Shown: one piece after another, positions 26,292-34,377 of the stretch
Numbering within the stretch: the first letter of the stretch is position 1
Layout: every line of letters begins with the position of its first letter
Assembly: GCA_910583555.1 (NCBI GenBank)
Contig: CAJTXO010000022.1
Coordinates: forward strand, 1 to 51,701
Reading direction: 5' to 3'
From: an uncultured Eubacterium sp.
Lineage (GTDB): Bacteria; Bacillota; Clostridia; Lachnospirales; Lachnospiraceae
DNA: 51,701 nt
Position numbers and translations under genes: made by a program
Notes under the pieces: generated by a model
Databases searched by the model: none
Told to the model about the DNA's origin: nothing
The model's input: only the letters and a program-made list of their open reading frames with translations

Positions 26292-27158
26292 TCACTTCTC
26301 CCGCAGCATGCCGCGGTACCGTCCGGGACTTACCTGATAAAATTTTTTGAATGCATTCGTAAAATGTTCAATGGAAGAATACCCCGTTTTATTGCTGATT
26401 TCCGTTATGCTGTACGTACTGTTGCGCAACAGCATTTCCGCGGCGGCCATACGGGATTCCAGCTTCATGGCGGAAAATGATTTATTATAATATTTATTCA
26501 GAAGGCGCTGCGTCTGGCGCTTACTGAGTCCGATCACAGCCGCCAGCTGTTCCAGCGTGACATCCGCGTACCGGCAGAGAAAAATCTCATCAACGACCAG
26601 CAGCGTATTTTCCTCCTGCAGCATATTCACATCGATCGACTGCGTCGGGGACGGTAGCTTTCGCTCGACCGGATGACTGCGGGAAACAAAAAGGCGCGCG
26701 CATTCGATCAGCAGTTCCGAGAGCAGCAGCGGGATCTTCTGCGCAAATCCGTAATTGCTGTTCGTCGTTTCTTCCAGGATCGCATGCGCCAGCGCCCGGA
26801 TCTCCTCACTGGCGTTCCCGATCCACCTGTCATGCTGCATAAACGTCCGGATCAGTGGACTTTTTGTCTCTTTTTCTGACATCAGGAAAAAGAGGCCGAA
26901 TTCCGTCAGCGGTTCCGCCTCGTCCGGGAGTTGTTCGTGCGAGATGTTCGGCCCTGTCATGTAGAGCACTCCGGGGGACAGCGCGTATGGTTCTTTCCCT
27001 ATGATCACAGTTCCTTTTCCTTCCATCACGTAGTGGAGCTCGAATGCGTTCTTGCCGTGGGAGTGGCGGGGGAGCGGCTCGGAAAAGCGGCGGTAACTGA
27101 TCATCGGGACGCGGATGATGGTGTCCTCGAAGGGGAATTGGTAGTTTGTGATTTTCAT
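26292..27158 (-). CDS. AraC-family transcriptional regulator
   Basis: 288 residues. The N-terminal cupin-like sensor (SEPLPRHSHGKNAFELHYVM, EGKGTVIIGKEPYALSPGVL) is followed by two helix-turn-helix motifs (VTLEQLAAVIGLSKRQTQRL and YSITEISNKTGYSSIEHFTN, then FKKFYQVSPGRYR). It probably responds to a small ligand; the target is unknown. GCCAGGAGG precedes the ATG. The intergenic side holds TTGTAA-17-TTTAAC on the minus strand, overlapping the promoter of a small RNA read the other way. Confidence 0.9.
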   Translation of the reverse strand: MKITNYQFPFEDTIIRVPMISYRRFSEPLPRHSHGKNAFELHYVMEGKGTVIIGKEPYALSPGVLYMTGPNISHEQLPDEAEPLTEFGLFFLMSEKETKSPLIRTFMQHDRWIGNASEEIRALAHAILEETTNSNYGFAQKIPLLLSELLIECARLFVSRSHPVERKLPSPTQSIDVNMLQEENTLLVVDEIFLCRYADVTLEQLAAVIGLSKRQTQRLLNKYYNKSFSAMKLESRMAAAEMLLRNSTYSITEISNKTGYSSIEHFTNAFKKFYQVSPGRYRGMLREK

Positions 27159-27233
27159 ATGGGGCCTCCTGGCATGAAGGATGGAAGATTCTTTAAATAT
27201 GGCAGACTTCAGTTAAATAAAACTAAGTGAATC

Positions 27234-27262
27234 TTTACAAATCCCTGCAATCATGTTATAGT
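27234..27262 (+). promoter_or_regulatory. Promoter of small RNA (locus 1)
   Basis: TTTACA (27234-27239), 17-bp spacer, TATAGT (27257-27262). Predicted start near 27269. Confidence 0.75.
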
Positions 27263-27268
27263 ATTAGA

Positions 27269-27357
27269 AAAGGAACAACCGCCCACAAGGGGTTTGACCG
27301 ATTATCTGAATAGCAAAGCCACCCTTAACCGTCCAAAGTATCAGGGTGGTTTTTGCT
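27269..27357 (+). ncRNA. Candidate RNA antitoxin, type I module 1
   Basis: Short transcript predicted from the promoter at 27234-27262 to a terminator hairpin. AGCAAAGCCACCCT (27312-27325) pairs with AGGGTGGTTTTTGCT (27343-27357), with a U-run within the 3' arm. It converges on the small hydrophobic ORF at 27366-27455 and would overlap the 3' part of that mRNA. This is the geometry of txpA/ratA-like modules. Confidence 0.6.
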
Positions 27358-27365
27358 ATGTAAAG

Positions 27366-27455
27366 CTACTTACAAAACGTAAACACGAATGTAAGCAATG
27401 CCAAAAGGAATAACCCAAAGGTCATTATATCCTTAAAATCAAAATGATTTTTCAT
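27366..27455 (-). CDS. Small hydrophobic toxin-like peptide (holin-like/TxpA type)
   Basis: 29 residues: polar MKNHFDFKDIMTFG followed by one hydrophobic helix (LFLLALLTFVFTF) and CK. GGGGGTG lies 8-9 nt before the ATG. In the mRNA, CCTCATTC and GAATGGGG fold into an 8-bp hairpin (one G-U) that hides this ribosome site, a common feature of type I toxins. Small membrane peptides of this size (holin-like toxin group) depolarise the membrane when overproduced. Family membership is inferred from size, layout and the convergent RNA. Confidence 0.65.
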   Translation of the reverse strand: MKNHFDFKDIMTFGLFLLALLTFVFTFCK

Positions 27456-27521
27456 AAGCATCACCCCCATTCTTTTGGAATGAGGTCAACGCACCCTGCA
27501 ACACGATTGTTCCATGACAAG

Positions 27522-27550
27522 ATTTTAACATATTCTTTTCGCCCTGACAA
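27522..27550 (-). promoter_or_regulatory. Promoter of toxin-like gene (locus 1)
   Basis: On the minus strand TTGTCA (27545-27550), 17-bp spacer, TAAAAT (27522-27527). Predicted start near 27515, giving a 5' leader of about 60 nt. Confidence 0.7.
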
Positions 27551-27689
27551 CCCGCATAATCTTTTTCACAATATTCTGATTGCCCATAAAGGCCAGTCAT
27601 TAACAGAAACCATCTACACCCATTTTGAGATTCAACAATTATTCAATGCAATTGATCTGAAATAAAAAACTCCCCGGCACCACCCCTTC

Positions 27690-28307
27690 TCACGCCGGCC
27701 CATCTCCCCACTTCCCCCTCATCTCACGCAATCTCCGGTAAAACGTAGACTTGCTCATCTGGCACCTTTCCAGCGCCCCCTTCAGCTTAATATCCCCCCT
27801 CTCCCAGGCCCTCACGATACTCCTGAAATTCCTCGGCACCACCGTTTTCGGCCTGCCGAACCGGACACCCCGCTCCTTCGCCGCCGCGATCCCCTGTTCC
27901 TGCCTTTTCCGGATATTTTCCCTCTCATTTTCTGCCACAAAAGACAAAATCTGCAATACCAGATCCGCGATAAACGTCCCCATCAGATCTTTCCCATTCC
28001 TCGTATCCAGAAGCGGCATATCGAGCACACAAATGTCAATGCCAATCTCTTTCGTGAGCTTCTGCCACTGTTTCAAAATCTCCGCATAATTACGCCCCAG
28101 CCGGTCGATGCTCATGACATAGAGCAGGTCCCCGCCCCGCAGCCGCGACACCATTTGCTCATAATTGGCCCTGTCAAAATCTTTCCCCGACTGCTTATCC
28201 ATAAAAATGCGATGCGCGGGGACTCCTGCCCTCTGTAATGCGATCATCTGACGGTCCTCATTTTGTTCCACGCTCGACACACGGGCATATCCATACACAT
28301 TGTTCAT
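27690..28307 (-). CDS. Serine recombinase (resolvase/invertase family)
   Basis: 205 residues. The resolvase N-terminal domain begins VYGYARVSSVEQNEDRQ with the catalytic Ser in RVSS (~residue 11). Further active-site residues are in YVMSIDRLGRNYAEIL and ENIRKRQEQGIAAAK. The short C-terminal part (DIKLKGALERCQMSKSTFYR) is a helix-turn-helix. Size fits small resolvases/invertases that act at res or inverted sites, not the large phage integrases. An inverted repeat sits just upstream. No obvious invertible segment was found. It is preceded by a decayed-looking intergenic stretch and is likely a leftover of a mobile element. Confidence 0.9.
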   Translation of the reverse strand: MNNVYGYARVSSVEQNEDRQMIALQRAGVPAHRIFMDKQSGKDFDRANYEQMVSRLRGGDLLYVMSIDRLGRNYAEILKQWQKLTKEIGIDICVLDMPLLDTRNGKDLMGTFIADLVLQILSFVAENERENIRKRQEQGIAAAKERGVRFGRPKTVVPRNFRSIVRAWERGDIKLKGALERCQMSKSTFYRRLREMRGKWGDGPA

Positions 28308-28321
28308 ATCGCTTTCCTCCG

Positions 28322-28380
28322 TTTACAAAAATCCTGCTAAATTTTGGTACTATATTTCCCACAGCAGGATTCATTGTAAA
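28322..28380. promoter_or_regulatory. Inverted repeat upstream of the resolvase (possible res site/operator)
   Basis: TTTACA-N2-AATCCTGCT (28322-28338) is mirrored by AGCAGGATT-N3-TGTAAA (28363-28380) across 24 bp. It starts 15 bp from the resolvase ATG. The right outer arm doubles as a -35 (TTTACA on the minus strand). Confidence 0.55.
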
Positions 28381-28599
28381 TGTTTCAAGTCTGTGATACA
28401 ATCCTCTATAGAAAACCCCAAACTGCTATTACAGGGCAGTTGCCGTTCACACAAGTATAATCCGGGTCAAATCCGCACAAACTGATAGATAAGTTTTTCA
28501 GACGTAGAATCCGAAAATATGATTTATGAATTTTTTTGAAACTTCTTCGTCAGAAACTTCTCTTTTTCATAAAGTTTTCGACTTACAAGTCGGAAACTA

Positions 28600-28627
28600 T
28601 TGATTTTTTCAAATTTTGGAGTATAAT
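28600..28627 (+). promoter_or_regulatory. Promoter of the DUF4143 ATPase
   Basis: TTGATT (28600-28605), 16-bp spacer, TATAAT (28622-28627). A short inverted repeat (TTCGACTT/AAGTCGGAA) lies just upstream, around 28577-28595. Confidence 0.7.
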
Positions 28628-28655
28628 TATAGGTAAGAAAACCTGGAGGTGCGCT

Positions 28656-29891
28656 ATGGCTGAACTTATCGAACGCCCGGAGTATTTAGATCAACTCATT
28701 CAAAACAGAGATGTGGATCTGGTCAAGATCGTCACTGGCATTCGCAGATGCGGAAAGTCGTCCCTGCTGGACCTGTTCCATCAATACCTGTCGGACGACG
28801 GAGTTCACGATGCCAACATCATCCACATGAATCTCGAGTCGCTGCGTTACCGGGACCTTACTGACTACCTTGCCTTCTATGATCATGTCAGTGAACGCGT
28901 GGTGAAAAACGAAAAAACATATCTGATCTTCGATGAACTTCAGGTTGTGGAGCATTGGGAAAAGGCGATCGAGTCGTTCCGCCTCGACTTTGACGTGGAT
29001 ATCTACATCACTGGTTCCAACGCCTACCTGCTTTCCACGGAATTTTCCACCCTGCTCTCTGGCAGATATGTGGAAATCCGAATGCTGCCCCTGTCGTTTC
29101 AGGAGTTCCTGACTTTCTACGAGTTTGCCCCCTCTGTCACGGTCGAAGAAAAGTTCCAGCGGTACTTGCAATTCGGCGGCATGCCGATCCTGAGGGAGTA
29201 TCAGTTTAACGAGGCTAGAAGCACGCAGGCCCTGGAAGGCATCTACTCTACCGTAGTGCTGCGCGATATTCTCCAGCGCAACAATCAGGCCGATCAGGGT
29301 ATGCTGCAGAAAATCATGATGTTCCTTTGCTCCAATATTGGCAGCATCACATCTCCGAACAAGATCGGTAATGTCTTATCCAATGAAGGCGATCTCCAAA
29401 GCGGAAAAGGTAAAAACGTCGCGGGTAAAACGGTAGATAAATACATTTCCATGCTGCGCAGCGCCTTTATTTTCTTCTCTGTCGGCAGATATGATGTGAA
29501 GGGGAAGCAGCTGCTGAAAACATTGGGCAAAAACTACATTATTGATATGGGGTTCCGAAACATGCTGCTCGGCTATCGGGATGCGGACCGGGGGCACATT
29601 ATCGAAAACATCGTGTTCCTGGAACTGATTCGACGTGACTACCATGTTTATATCGGCAAAGTCGGAGAAGCCGAAATTGATTTTGTGGCAGAAAAGCCGG
29701 ATGACAAACTGTATCTGCAGGTGACGGAAAGCATGCAGTCCCCGGAAACCCGCGAACGGGAACTCCGGCCGCTGCGCATGATACCTGATAACTATGAAAA
29801 GATCGTATTGTCGATGGATCGGAATTATATCAAATCCTACGATGGCATCAAGTCCCTGTACCTGATCGACTGGCTGCTATCCCCGACATGA
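28656..29891 (+). CDS. AAA ATPase with C-terminal DUF4143
   Basis: 411 residues. Walker A is IVTGIRRCGKSSLL near residue 25. Walker B is YLIFDELQVVEHWE near 90, and sensor-like ITGSNAYLLSTEF near 120. The C-terminal DUF4143 region ends with DFVAEKPDDKLYLQVTES, a restriction-endonuclease-like fold pattern (E-x-D-F-V and Q-V-T). Such genes are abundant in gut anaerobes; the function is unknown, with proposals ranging from nuclease to stress or TA-like roles. ATG 28656 (MAELIERPEYLD) is chosen because GGAGGTG lies 5-6 nt upstream and the promoter is only ~29 bp away. The longer ORF start would lie before the promoter. Confidence 0.88.
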   Translation: MAELIERPEYLDQLIQNRDVDLVKIVTGIRRCGKSSLLDLFHQYLSDDGVHDANIIHMNLESLRYRDLTDYLAFYDHVSERVVKNEKTYLIFDELQVVEHWEKAIESFRLDFDVDIYITGSNAYLLSTEFSTLLSGRYVEIRMLPLSFQEFLTFYEFAPSVTVEEKFQRYLQFGGMPILREYQFNEARSTQALEGIYSTVVLRDILQRNNQADQGMLQKIMMFLCSNIGSITSPNKIGNVLSNEGDLQSGKGKNVAGKTVDKYISMLRSAFIFFSVGRYDVKGKQLLKTLGKNYIIDMGFRNMLLGYRDADRGHIIENIVFLELIRRDYHVYIGKVGEAEIDFVAEKPDDKLYLQVTESMQSPETRERELRPLRMIPDNYEKIVLSMDRNYIKSYDGIKSLYLIDWLLSPT

Positions 29892-29952
29892 AACCACAAC
29901 TGCTGCCACAGAGATATTTTCGCAAAAAAAGAACGCCAGACAGGAGGCCGCC

Positions 29953-30405
29953 ATGAAAACATTTCGAGAACGATCCGCCGAACAAATACTTTACATCCTC
30001 GGTCTTATTTTTGCACTCCTGCTTTTCGCGTTCCTTTTCCTCATCCACTCCGGCCGTCTCCGCATTGAACTGACCGAAACCATCCCCCCTTGCCTGTTCT
30101 ACCGGGTTTCCGGCCTGTACTGTCCAGGCTGCGGCGGCACCCGCGCCATACGCGCGCTTTTGGAGGGCGATCTAATCGCATCGTTTCTTTACCATCCATT
30201 TGTCCCGTACGTCGCGGTCCTCTACGCGCTGTTCATGATCAGCCATACCGTGGAATGGATCGCCGCACGAAAAAAGTCCTCCCACGAAACACGTTTCATG
30301 AAAGGACTTTCCCTCAAAAGCGGTTATCTTTATGCCGGAATACTGCTCATCCTTTTACAATGGATGGTTAAAAATCTGCTTGTGGTATTTGGTATTCATC
30401 TATAA
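29953..30405 (+). CDS. DUF2752 membrane protein
   Basis: 150 residues with a first membrane helix at ~11-32. The DUF2752 signature LYCPGCGGTRAIRALLEGDL follows, then two more helices (residues ~75-95 and ~125-145). The two cysteines of CPGCGGTR are conserved in the family. The function is not established. CAGGAGG precedes the ATG. It follows the DUF4143 gene by 60 bp on the same strand. Confidence 0.85.
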   Translation: MKTFRERSAEQILYILGLIFALLLFAFLFLIHSGRLRIELTETIPPCLFYRVSGLYCPGCGGTRAIRALLEGDLIASFLYHPFVPYVAVLYALFMISHTVEWIAARKKSSHETRFMKGLSLKSGYLYAGILLILLQWMVKNLLVVFGIHL

Positions 30406-30409
30406 ACAC

Positions 30410-30438
30410 TTGATATTTTTATCGGTTTATGGTATAAA
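30410..30438 (+). promoter_or_regulatory. Promoter of small RNA (locus 2)
   Basis: TTGATA (30410-30415), 17-bp spacer, TATAAA (30433-30438). Predicted start near 30445. Confidence 0.75.
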
Positions 30439-30444
30439 TAACAT

Positions 30445-30540
30445 AAGAAAAGCACTCACTCCAAGGGTGGATGCCTCTCGATTGGGTAATGCTCTATTGA
30501 GCACCGCCTAACCTGTTGGCAGACAGGTTAGGCATTTTTA
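30445..30540 (+). ncRNA. Candidate RNA antitoxin, type I module 2
   Basis: A transcript of about 95 nt. It ends in a strong terminator: GCCTAACCTG (30506-30515) and CAGGTTAGGC (30524-30533), then ATTTTTATTT. The terminator's U-run overlaps the stop codon of the small hydrophobic ORF on the other strand, so the two RNAs overlap at their 3' ends. Confidence 0.7.
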
Positions 30541-30654
30541 TTTCTTCCTGCTTCTCTTATCGAGAAAGGTCAGAATTGCAACAATCAAACTTCCAAAGGA
30601 AATCAGCAAGCCAATAACCCCAATGAATATTAAAATAATATCCGCAGTTGTCAT
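30538..30654 (-). CDS. Small hydrophobic toxin-like peptide (type I module 2)
   Basis: 38 residues: MTTADI, a long hydrophobic helix (ILIFIGVIGLLISFGSLIVA), then a basic tail (DKRSRKK). This is the classic form of small type I toxins and of the putative holin-like toxin family. GGAAGGGAGG is a strong ribosome site 8-9 nt before the ATG. In the mRNA leader CCTTCC can pair with GGAAGG next to that site and mask it. A consensus promoter lies upstream (30746-30774). Confidence 0.75.
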   Translation of the reverse strand: MTTADIILIFIGVIGLLISFGSLIVAILTFLDKRSRKK

Positions 30655-30745
30655 GATACGCACCTCCCTTCCTATGTATTCCGGCGAACCGGTCAAGGGT
30701 TCGGAAGGCTGCCGCCCCCATCATGGGCACTTTTCTATAATTGAA

Positions 30746-30774
30746 ATTCTATCATAGTTCAGCCAAAATTTCAA
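30746..30774 (-). promoter_or_regulatory. Promoter of toxin-like gene (locus 2)
   Basis: On the minus strand TTGAAA (30769-30774), 17-bp spacer, TAGAAT (30746-30751). Predicted leader of about 85 nt containing two hairpins. Confidence 0.75.
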
Positions 30775-30811
30775 TCCTCCAGTTTAAACGCCTCCCACTC
30801 CTTGATATACT

Positions 30812-31225
30812 CTAGTAATAATAACCGCTTATATCCACCCTGAAAAATTGCTGCAGCCAGTTATACAATGCCTCCTCATCGTTCGGATCAATGTATTCTA
30901 ACTGGTTAAATGTCTCAATATTGAAATTCTCCCAGTTGAACATCATGGCAAGCGAAATGATCATATATACCCCCAGGAGAAATCCAATCCCGTTCAATAT
31001 AATCCCGACGATACCAAATGTCTTCCCCGATCCGGTTCCCTTGACAAGGCAGATAATAGAAAACACCACACCAATGATGGAAAAAACAAAACCCACCCCC
31101 ACACAGCAGCAAAGAATGGATAAGACGCCAAGCACGATCGCCGCGATCCCAAGTCCCCTCTTTTCATCTGGCTCCCGTTCAACCGGCTTCACAAAATCAT
31201 CCTGCTGCCAATAATTATCCTCCAT
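30812..31225 (-). CDS. DUF4190-like membrane protein
   Basis: 137 residues. An acidic cytosolic N-terminus (WQQDDFVKPVEREPDEKRG) precedes two membrane helices with the DUF4190 pattern (LGIAAIVLGVLSILCCCVGV, then GIVGIILNGIGFLLGVYMI). A C-terminal extracytoplasmic tail ends in aromatic residues (RVDISGYYY). Function unknown. The related protein next door suggests a duplicated pair. AAAGGAG precedes the ATG. Confidence 0.75.
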   Translation of the reverse strand: MEDNYWQQDDFVKPVEREPDEKRGLGIAAIVLGVLSILCCCVGVGFVFSIIGVVFSIICLVKGTGSGKTFGIVGIILNGIGFLLGVYMIISLAMMFNWENFNIETFNQLEYIDPNDEEALYNWLQQFFRVDISGYYY

Positions 31226-31277
31226 GACAAACTCCTTTCCAATTTAACAACAACTTAACATCGTTCCTGTCAGCATG

Positions 31278-31616
31278 TCACCTGAAAAAACCTTTCAGCC
31301 CACGCACCGCCATAAGCACCGTATCGGAACTATCCTTCGGCGTATAAGATCCATTCCCCGCCGCGGAAAACAGCATAATATACAATACCGCCGCCACGAT
31401 GCCAATCGCGAGTCCTGTCGCGCCAACAACGATACCCGCAATCGCCAGATCCTTCTGCCTGCGGTTGCCCTCCCGCAGCGCGAGGATTCCGAGAACGATG
31501 GCAACTACTCCGCAGACCACGGCGATATACCAGACACAGCAGCCGCTGAGCAGCGCCACACAAGAAACAATAAACGACGCGATCGCTTTTCCATTCAAAT
31601 TACTATTCTGTTCCAT
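31278..31616 (-). CDS. Small DUF4190-like membrane protein downstream of thrS
   Basis: 112 residues. Two hydrophobic segments (IASFIVSCVALLSGCCVWYI to VVAIVLGILALREG, and LAIAGIVVGATGLAIGIVAA) separated by a basic loop (GNRRQKD) give the DUF4190 pattern. ATG 31616 overlaps the last codons of thrS by 14 bp and has GAAGGAGG upstream, so it is translated from the thrS mRNA. The longer ORF start lies inside thrS and has no ribosome site. Function unknown. Confidence 0.75.
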   Translation of the reverse strand: MEQNSNLNGKAIASFIVSCVALLSGCCVWYIAVVCGVVAIVLGILALREGNRRQKDLAIAGIVVGATGLAIGIVAAVLYIMLFSAAGNGSYTPKDSSDTVLMAVRGLKGFFR

Positions 31617-33576
31617 CAGCGCCTCCTTCGATCGTACGGATCTCTTTCGTACGAATTTCCTCTGTAATATCATTTATGAAATCTGCCAGGGATACCTGCC
31701 CCTCATCGCCTTTGTAGCGGCTGCGGAGCGATACGACTCCATCTTCCTGCTCCTTCTGGCCGACGATCAGCATATACGGGATCTTTTTCAACCTTGCCTC
31801 ACGGATCTTGAATCCAATCTTCTCCGACCGGCCGTCCACCGTAACGTCGATTCCGTGGTCCGCCAGTTCCGCGCGTACCTGCTCCGCATAATCGGCGTAC
31901 TTTTCCGAAATCGGCAGCACGCGCACCTGCTCCGGGCAGAGCCAGGTCGGGAACTTCCCGGCATATTTTTCGATCAGCCAGGCCAGCGTCCTCTCGTAAC
32001 ATCCGATTGATGTTCTGTGGATAATATACGGACGGACTTTATCGCCGTTCTCGTCAATGTAATACATATCAAACTGCTCGGCGAGAAGGGCGTCCCACTG
32101 GATCGTGATCATCGTGTCTTCCTTGCCGTATACGTTTTTCGCGTTGATATCCACTTTCGGGCCATAAAAAGCCGCTTCGCCGACGTCCTCCGTAAACGGG
32201 ATGTTTAGCTCGTTCAGGATTCCCCGGATATGAGCCTCGGTTTCTTCCCATACCTCCGGCTCGCCGATATATTTTTCCGAATTTTCCGGATCCCATTTGG
32301 AAAGGTGATACGTCACATCTTCCTCCAGTCCTAACGTCTGCAGGCAGTACTGGGCCAGCGCGATGCAGTCCTTGAATTCCTGCACCATCTGATCCGGACG
32401 AACGACCAGATGTCCCTCCGAAATCGTAAACTGGCGGACTCTTGTGAGTCCGTGCATCTCACCGGATTCCTCATTTCGGAACAGCGTCGAAGTCTCACCA
32501 TAACGGCACGGCAGATCGCGGTACGACTTCTGTCCCGCTTTGAATACGTAATACTGGAACGGACAGGTCATTGGCCGCAGGGCAAATACTTCCTTGTCTT
32601 TTTCTTCGTCGCCGAGCACGAACATTCCTTCTTTGTAATGATCCCAGTGTCCGGAAATTTTGTACAGATCGGATTTCGCCATCAGCGGCGTCTTCGTCCT
32701 GACATAGCCCCGCTTATCCTCTTCATCCTCGATCCATCTCTGCAGCTTCTGCACGATCTTCACGCCGTTTGGCATGAGGAGCGGAAGTCCCTGCCCGATC
32801 ACGTCCACCGTCGTAAAAATCTCCATCTCGCGCCCGAGTTTATTGTGGTCGCGCTTTTTGATGTCCTCCAGATGCGCCAGATAAGCGTCCAGATCCGCCT
32901 TCTTTGTAAATGCCGTTCCGTAAATACGTGTCAGCATCTTGTTCTTCTCATTTCCTCTCCAGTAAGCGCCCGACGAGGATGTCAGCTTGAACGCCTTGAC
33001 CGGCTTCGTGCTCATAAGGTGCGGCCCGGCGCACAGATCAATATACTCTCCCTGCTGGTAGAACGAAAGTTCCGCATCTTCCGGCAAATCCTCGATCAGT
33101 TCCACTTTGTAGGGCTCATCCCTCTTCTTCATCAGGTCGATCGCTTCCTGCCTCGAAAGGGTAAACCGCTCAAGTACCGCCCCCTCCTTGATGATCTTCT
33201 TCATCTCTTTTTCTATGGCGTCCAGCGCTTCCCGGTCAAGTGATTCCATATCAAAATCATAATAAAAACCGTTCTCGATCGACGGCCCGATCGCGCATTT
33301 CGCCTCCGGATACATACGTTTGACCGCCTGCGCCAGCACATGCGCGGTCGTATGGCGGTACGCCGCCTTTCCTTCCTCGCTATCAAACGTGAGAATGTTC
33401 AGCTCATGCTCTCCGTCTACGACTGTACGCAGATCCACGGTCTCCCCGTCAAGTTCTGCCACGCAGGCCACCCTTGCCAGGCCCTCGCTGATATCTTTCG
33501 CGATGTCAATGATCGCCATTGGCTCCGCATATTCCTTGCAGGAACCGTCTTTTAATTTGATCTTCAAAACACTCAC
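31603..33576 (-). CDS. thrS: Threonyl-tRNA synthetase
   Basis: 657 residues from a GTG start with AAAGGACA upstream. Domains in order: TGS (VLKIKLKDGSCKEYAEPMAI); N2 editing domain with HTTAHVLAQAVKRMYP and the SAD-type CAGPHL; class II catalytic core with zinc ligands in LRPMTCPFQYYVFKAG and motif 2 in RNEESGEMHGLTRVRQF; motif 3 in HRTSIGCYERTLAWLIE; anticodon-binding domain ending at LADFINDITEEI. It charges tRNA-Thr. Expression is controlled by the T-box leader upstream. It continues into the small DUF4190-like gene. Confidence 0.97.
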   Translation of the reverse strand: MSVLKIKLKDGSCKEYAEPMAIIDIAKDISEGLARVACVAELDGETVDLRTVVDGEHELNILTFDSEEGKAAYRHTTAHVLAQAVKRMYPEAKCAIGPSIENGFYYDFDMESLDREALDAIEKEMKKIIKEGAVLERFTLSRQEAIDLMKKRDEPYKVELIEDLPEDAELSFYQQGEYIDLCAGPHLMSTKPVKAFKLTSSSGAYWRGNEKNKMLTRIYGTAFTKKADLDAYLAHLEDIKKRDHNKLGREMEIFTTVDVIGQGLPLLMPNGVKIVQKLQRWIEDEEDKRGYVRTKTPLMAKSDLYKISGHWDHYKEGMFVLGDEEKDKEVFALRPMTCPFQYYVFKAGQKSYRDLPCRYGETSTLFRNEESGEMHGLTRVRQFTISEGHLVVRPDQMVQEFKDCIALAQYCLQTLGLEEDVTYHLSKWDPENSEKYIGEPEVWEETEAHIRGILNELNIPFTEDVGEAAFYGPKVDINAKNVYGKEDTMITIQWDALLAEQFDMYYIDENGDKVRPYIIHRTSIGCYERTLAWLIEKYAGKFPTWLCPEQVRVLPISEKYADYAEQVRAELADHGIDVTVDGRSEKIGFKIREARLKKIPYMLIVGQKEQEDGVVSLRSRYKGDEGQVSLADFINDITEEIRTKEIRTIEGGADGTE

Positions 33577-33672
33577 TGTCCTTTCCTGCCATCTTTCACG
33601 GCAAATTGATTTTCACGCGCGCATCACACAAATCAGGGCGTACACGCGCAACTGCTCTCCCCCAAATACAAC

Positions 33673-33991
33673 AACCCCCGCCCCTACAAACACGATCGTT
33701 CACAGGGACGGGGTATCACTTTCGAAATATTCCCGCGGTTCCACCCTTTTTGGCATTTGCTCTTCCAGCGCTTTGTACGGCAAGCCGCCATCTCAGCGAC
33801 ATGGCAAATACCCGGCTTCATTTCGACGATAACGGCGTCACCGGACCGGATTGGGGCCACTCAGAGGTAGTTTTCAAATGCTTCCCATGCTGGTGATTCC
33901 AGCCTGACGCGTCGCCGCCGTTCGCGGATCGAGCGTTCCGTCACCATTCTCTGTCATGTTACCACATTTTACTCGTCTCTTCTACGTGTTA
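33673..33991 (-). promoter_or_regulatory. T-box riboswitch of thrS
   Basis: The leader contains the invariant T-box AGGGTGGAACCGCGG (33733-33747, minus strand). It is followed by a GC-rich terminator-like stem (ACCCCGTCCCT against AGGGGCGGGGGT, ~33673-33715). The upstream half, from the predicted start near 33991, has room for stem I, and an ACC triplet in AAAACTACCTCTGAG could be the Thr specifier. Uncharged tRNA-Thr should favour the antiterminator and switch thrS on. This region also accounts for the long gap between thrS and the next features. Confidence 0.92.
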
Positions 33992-33997
33992 TGGAAT

Positions 33998-34026
33998 ATT
34001 ATAATTATTTGTTTACAAATTGTCAA
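33998..34026 (-). promoter_or_regulatory. Consensus promoter of thrS
   Basis: On the minus strand TTGACA (34021-34026), exactly 17 bp, TATAAT (33998-34003): a full consensus match. Confidence 0.92.
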
Positions 34027-34058
34027 CTGCTTTTTTTGCCAGATAATGATGTCGCTAT

Positions 34059-34127
34059 TGAGTTTTTTGTCGTATTATGGTAAGATTTGTTTTGGGTATT
34101 ATCAGGATGGTAGGTGGTTAGCCCTCA
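34059..34127 (+). repeat. Left copy of ~70-bp direct repeat (orphan toxin leader)
   Basis: Matches 39088-39160 apart from a 4-bp indel. It holds a plausible promoter (TTGAGT-17-TAAGAT) and the start of the leader of the third small-peptide locus, but no ORF follows. It is probably a truncated remnant. Confidence 0.85.
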
Positions 34128-34256
34128 TGTTTTGATTCTATATATTATTGGCAATATTTATCTTATCCAAATCAAATAATTTGAATAATCGAAATATGGC
34201 AGACAACGTAAAAATTTGCCAGCCATATAAAATAATTCATGTAAAAATTTACAAAT

Positions 34257-34377
34257 ATCTCATTAAAAGGCATACCTTCACCCGCAAGAGATTGTTCATA
34301 GCTGTGCTTAAGTTTTGCGTTCAGTTCGGTATCTGACATAGTGTCTATTGTGCGCGGTTTCCGCAGAATCGTCATGA
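34257..34377 (-). pseudogene. Relic of a relB-like antitoxin (copy 1)
   Basis: Translates to PRTIDTMSDTELNAKLKHSY, then EQSLAGEGMPFNEIF, nearly the C-terminal half of the intact antitoxin at 36502-36801. It then runs into unrelated sequence. The N-terminal DNA-binding half is missing. The gap 34128-34657 otherwise holds a hairpin (CCCGT/ACGGG at 34498-34510, framed by GTTGAC/GTCAAC) and no gene. Confidence 0.8.

Noticed and set aside
27690..28307. Serine recombinase as the integrase of the ICE
   Set aside because: It is ~10 kb away across intact housekeeping genes and too small for the large serine recombinases that integrate ICEs.
33577..33960. Short ORFs in the thrS leader
   Set aside because: The region is explained by the T-box leader and terminator.
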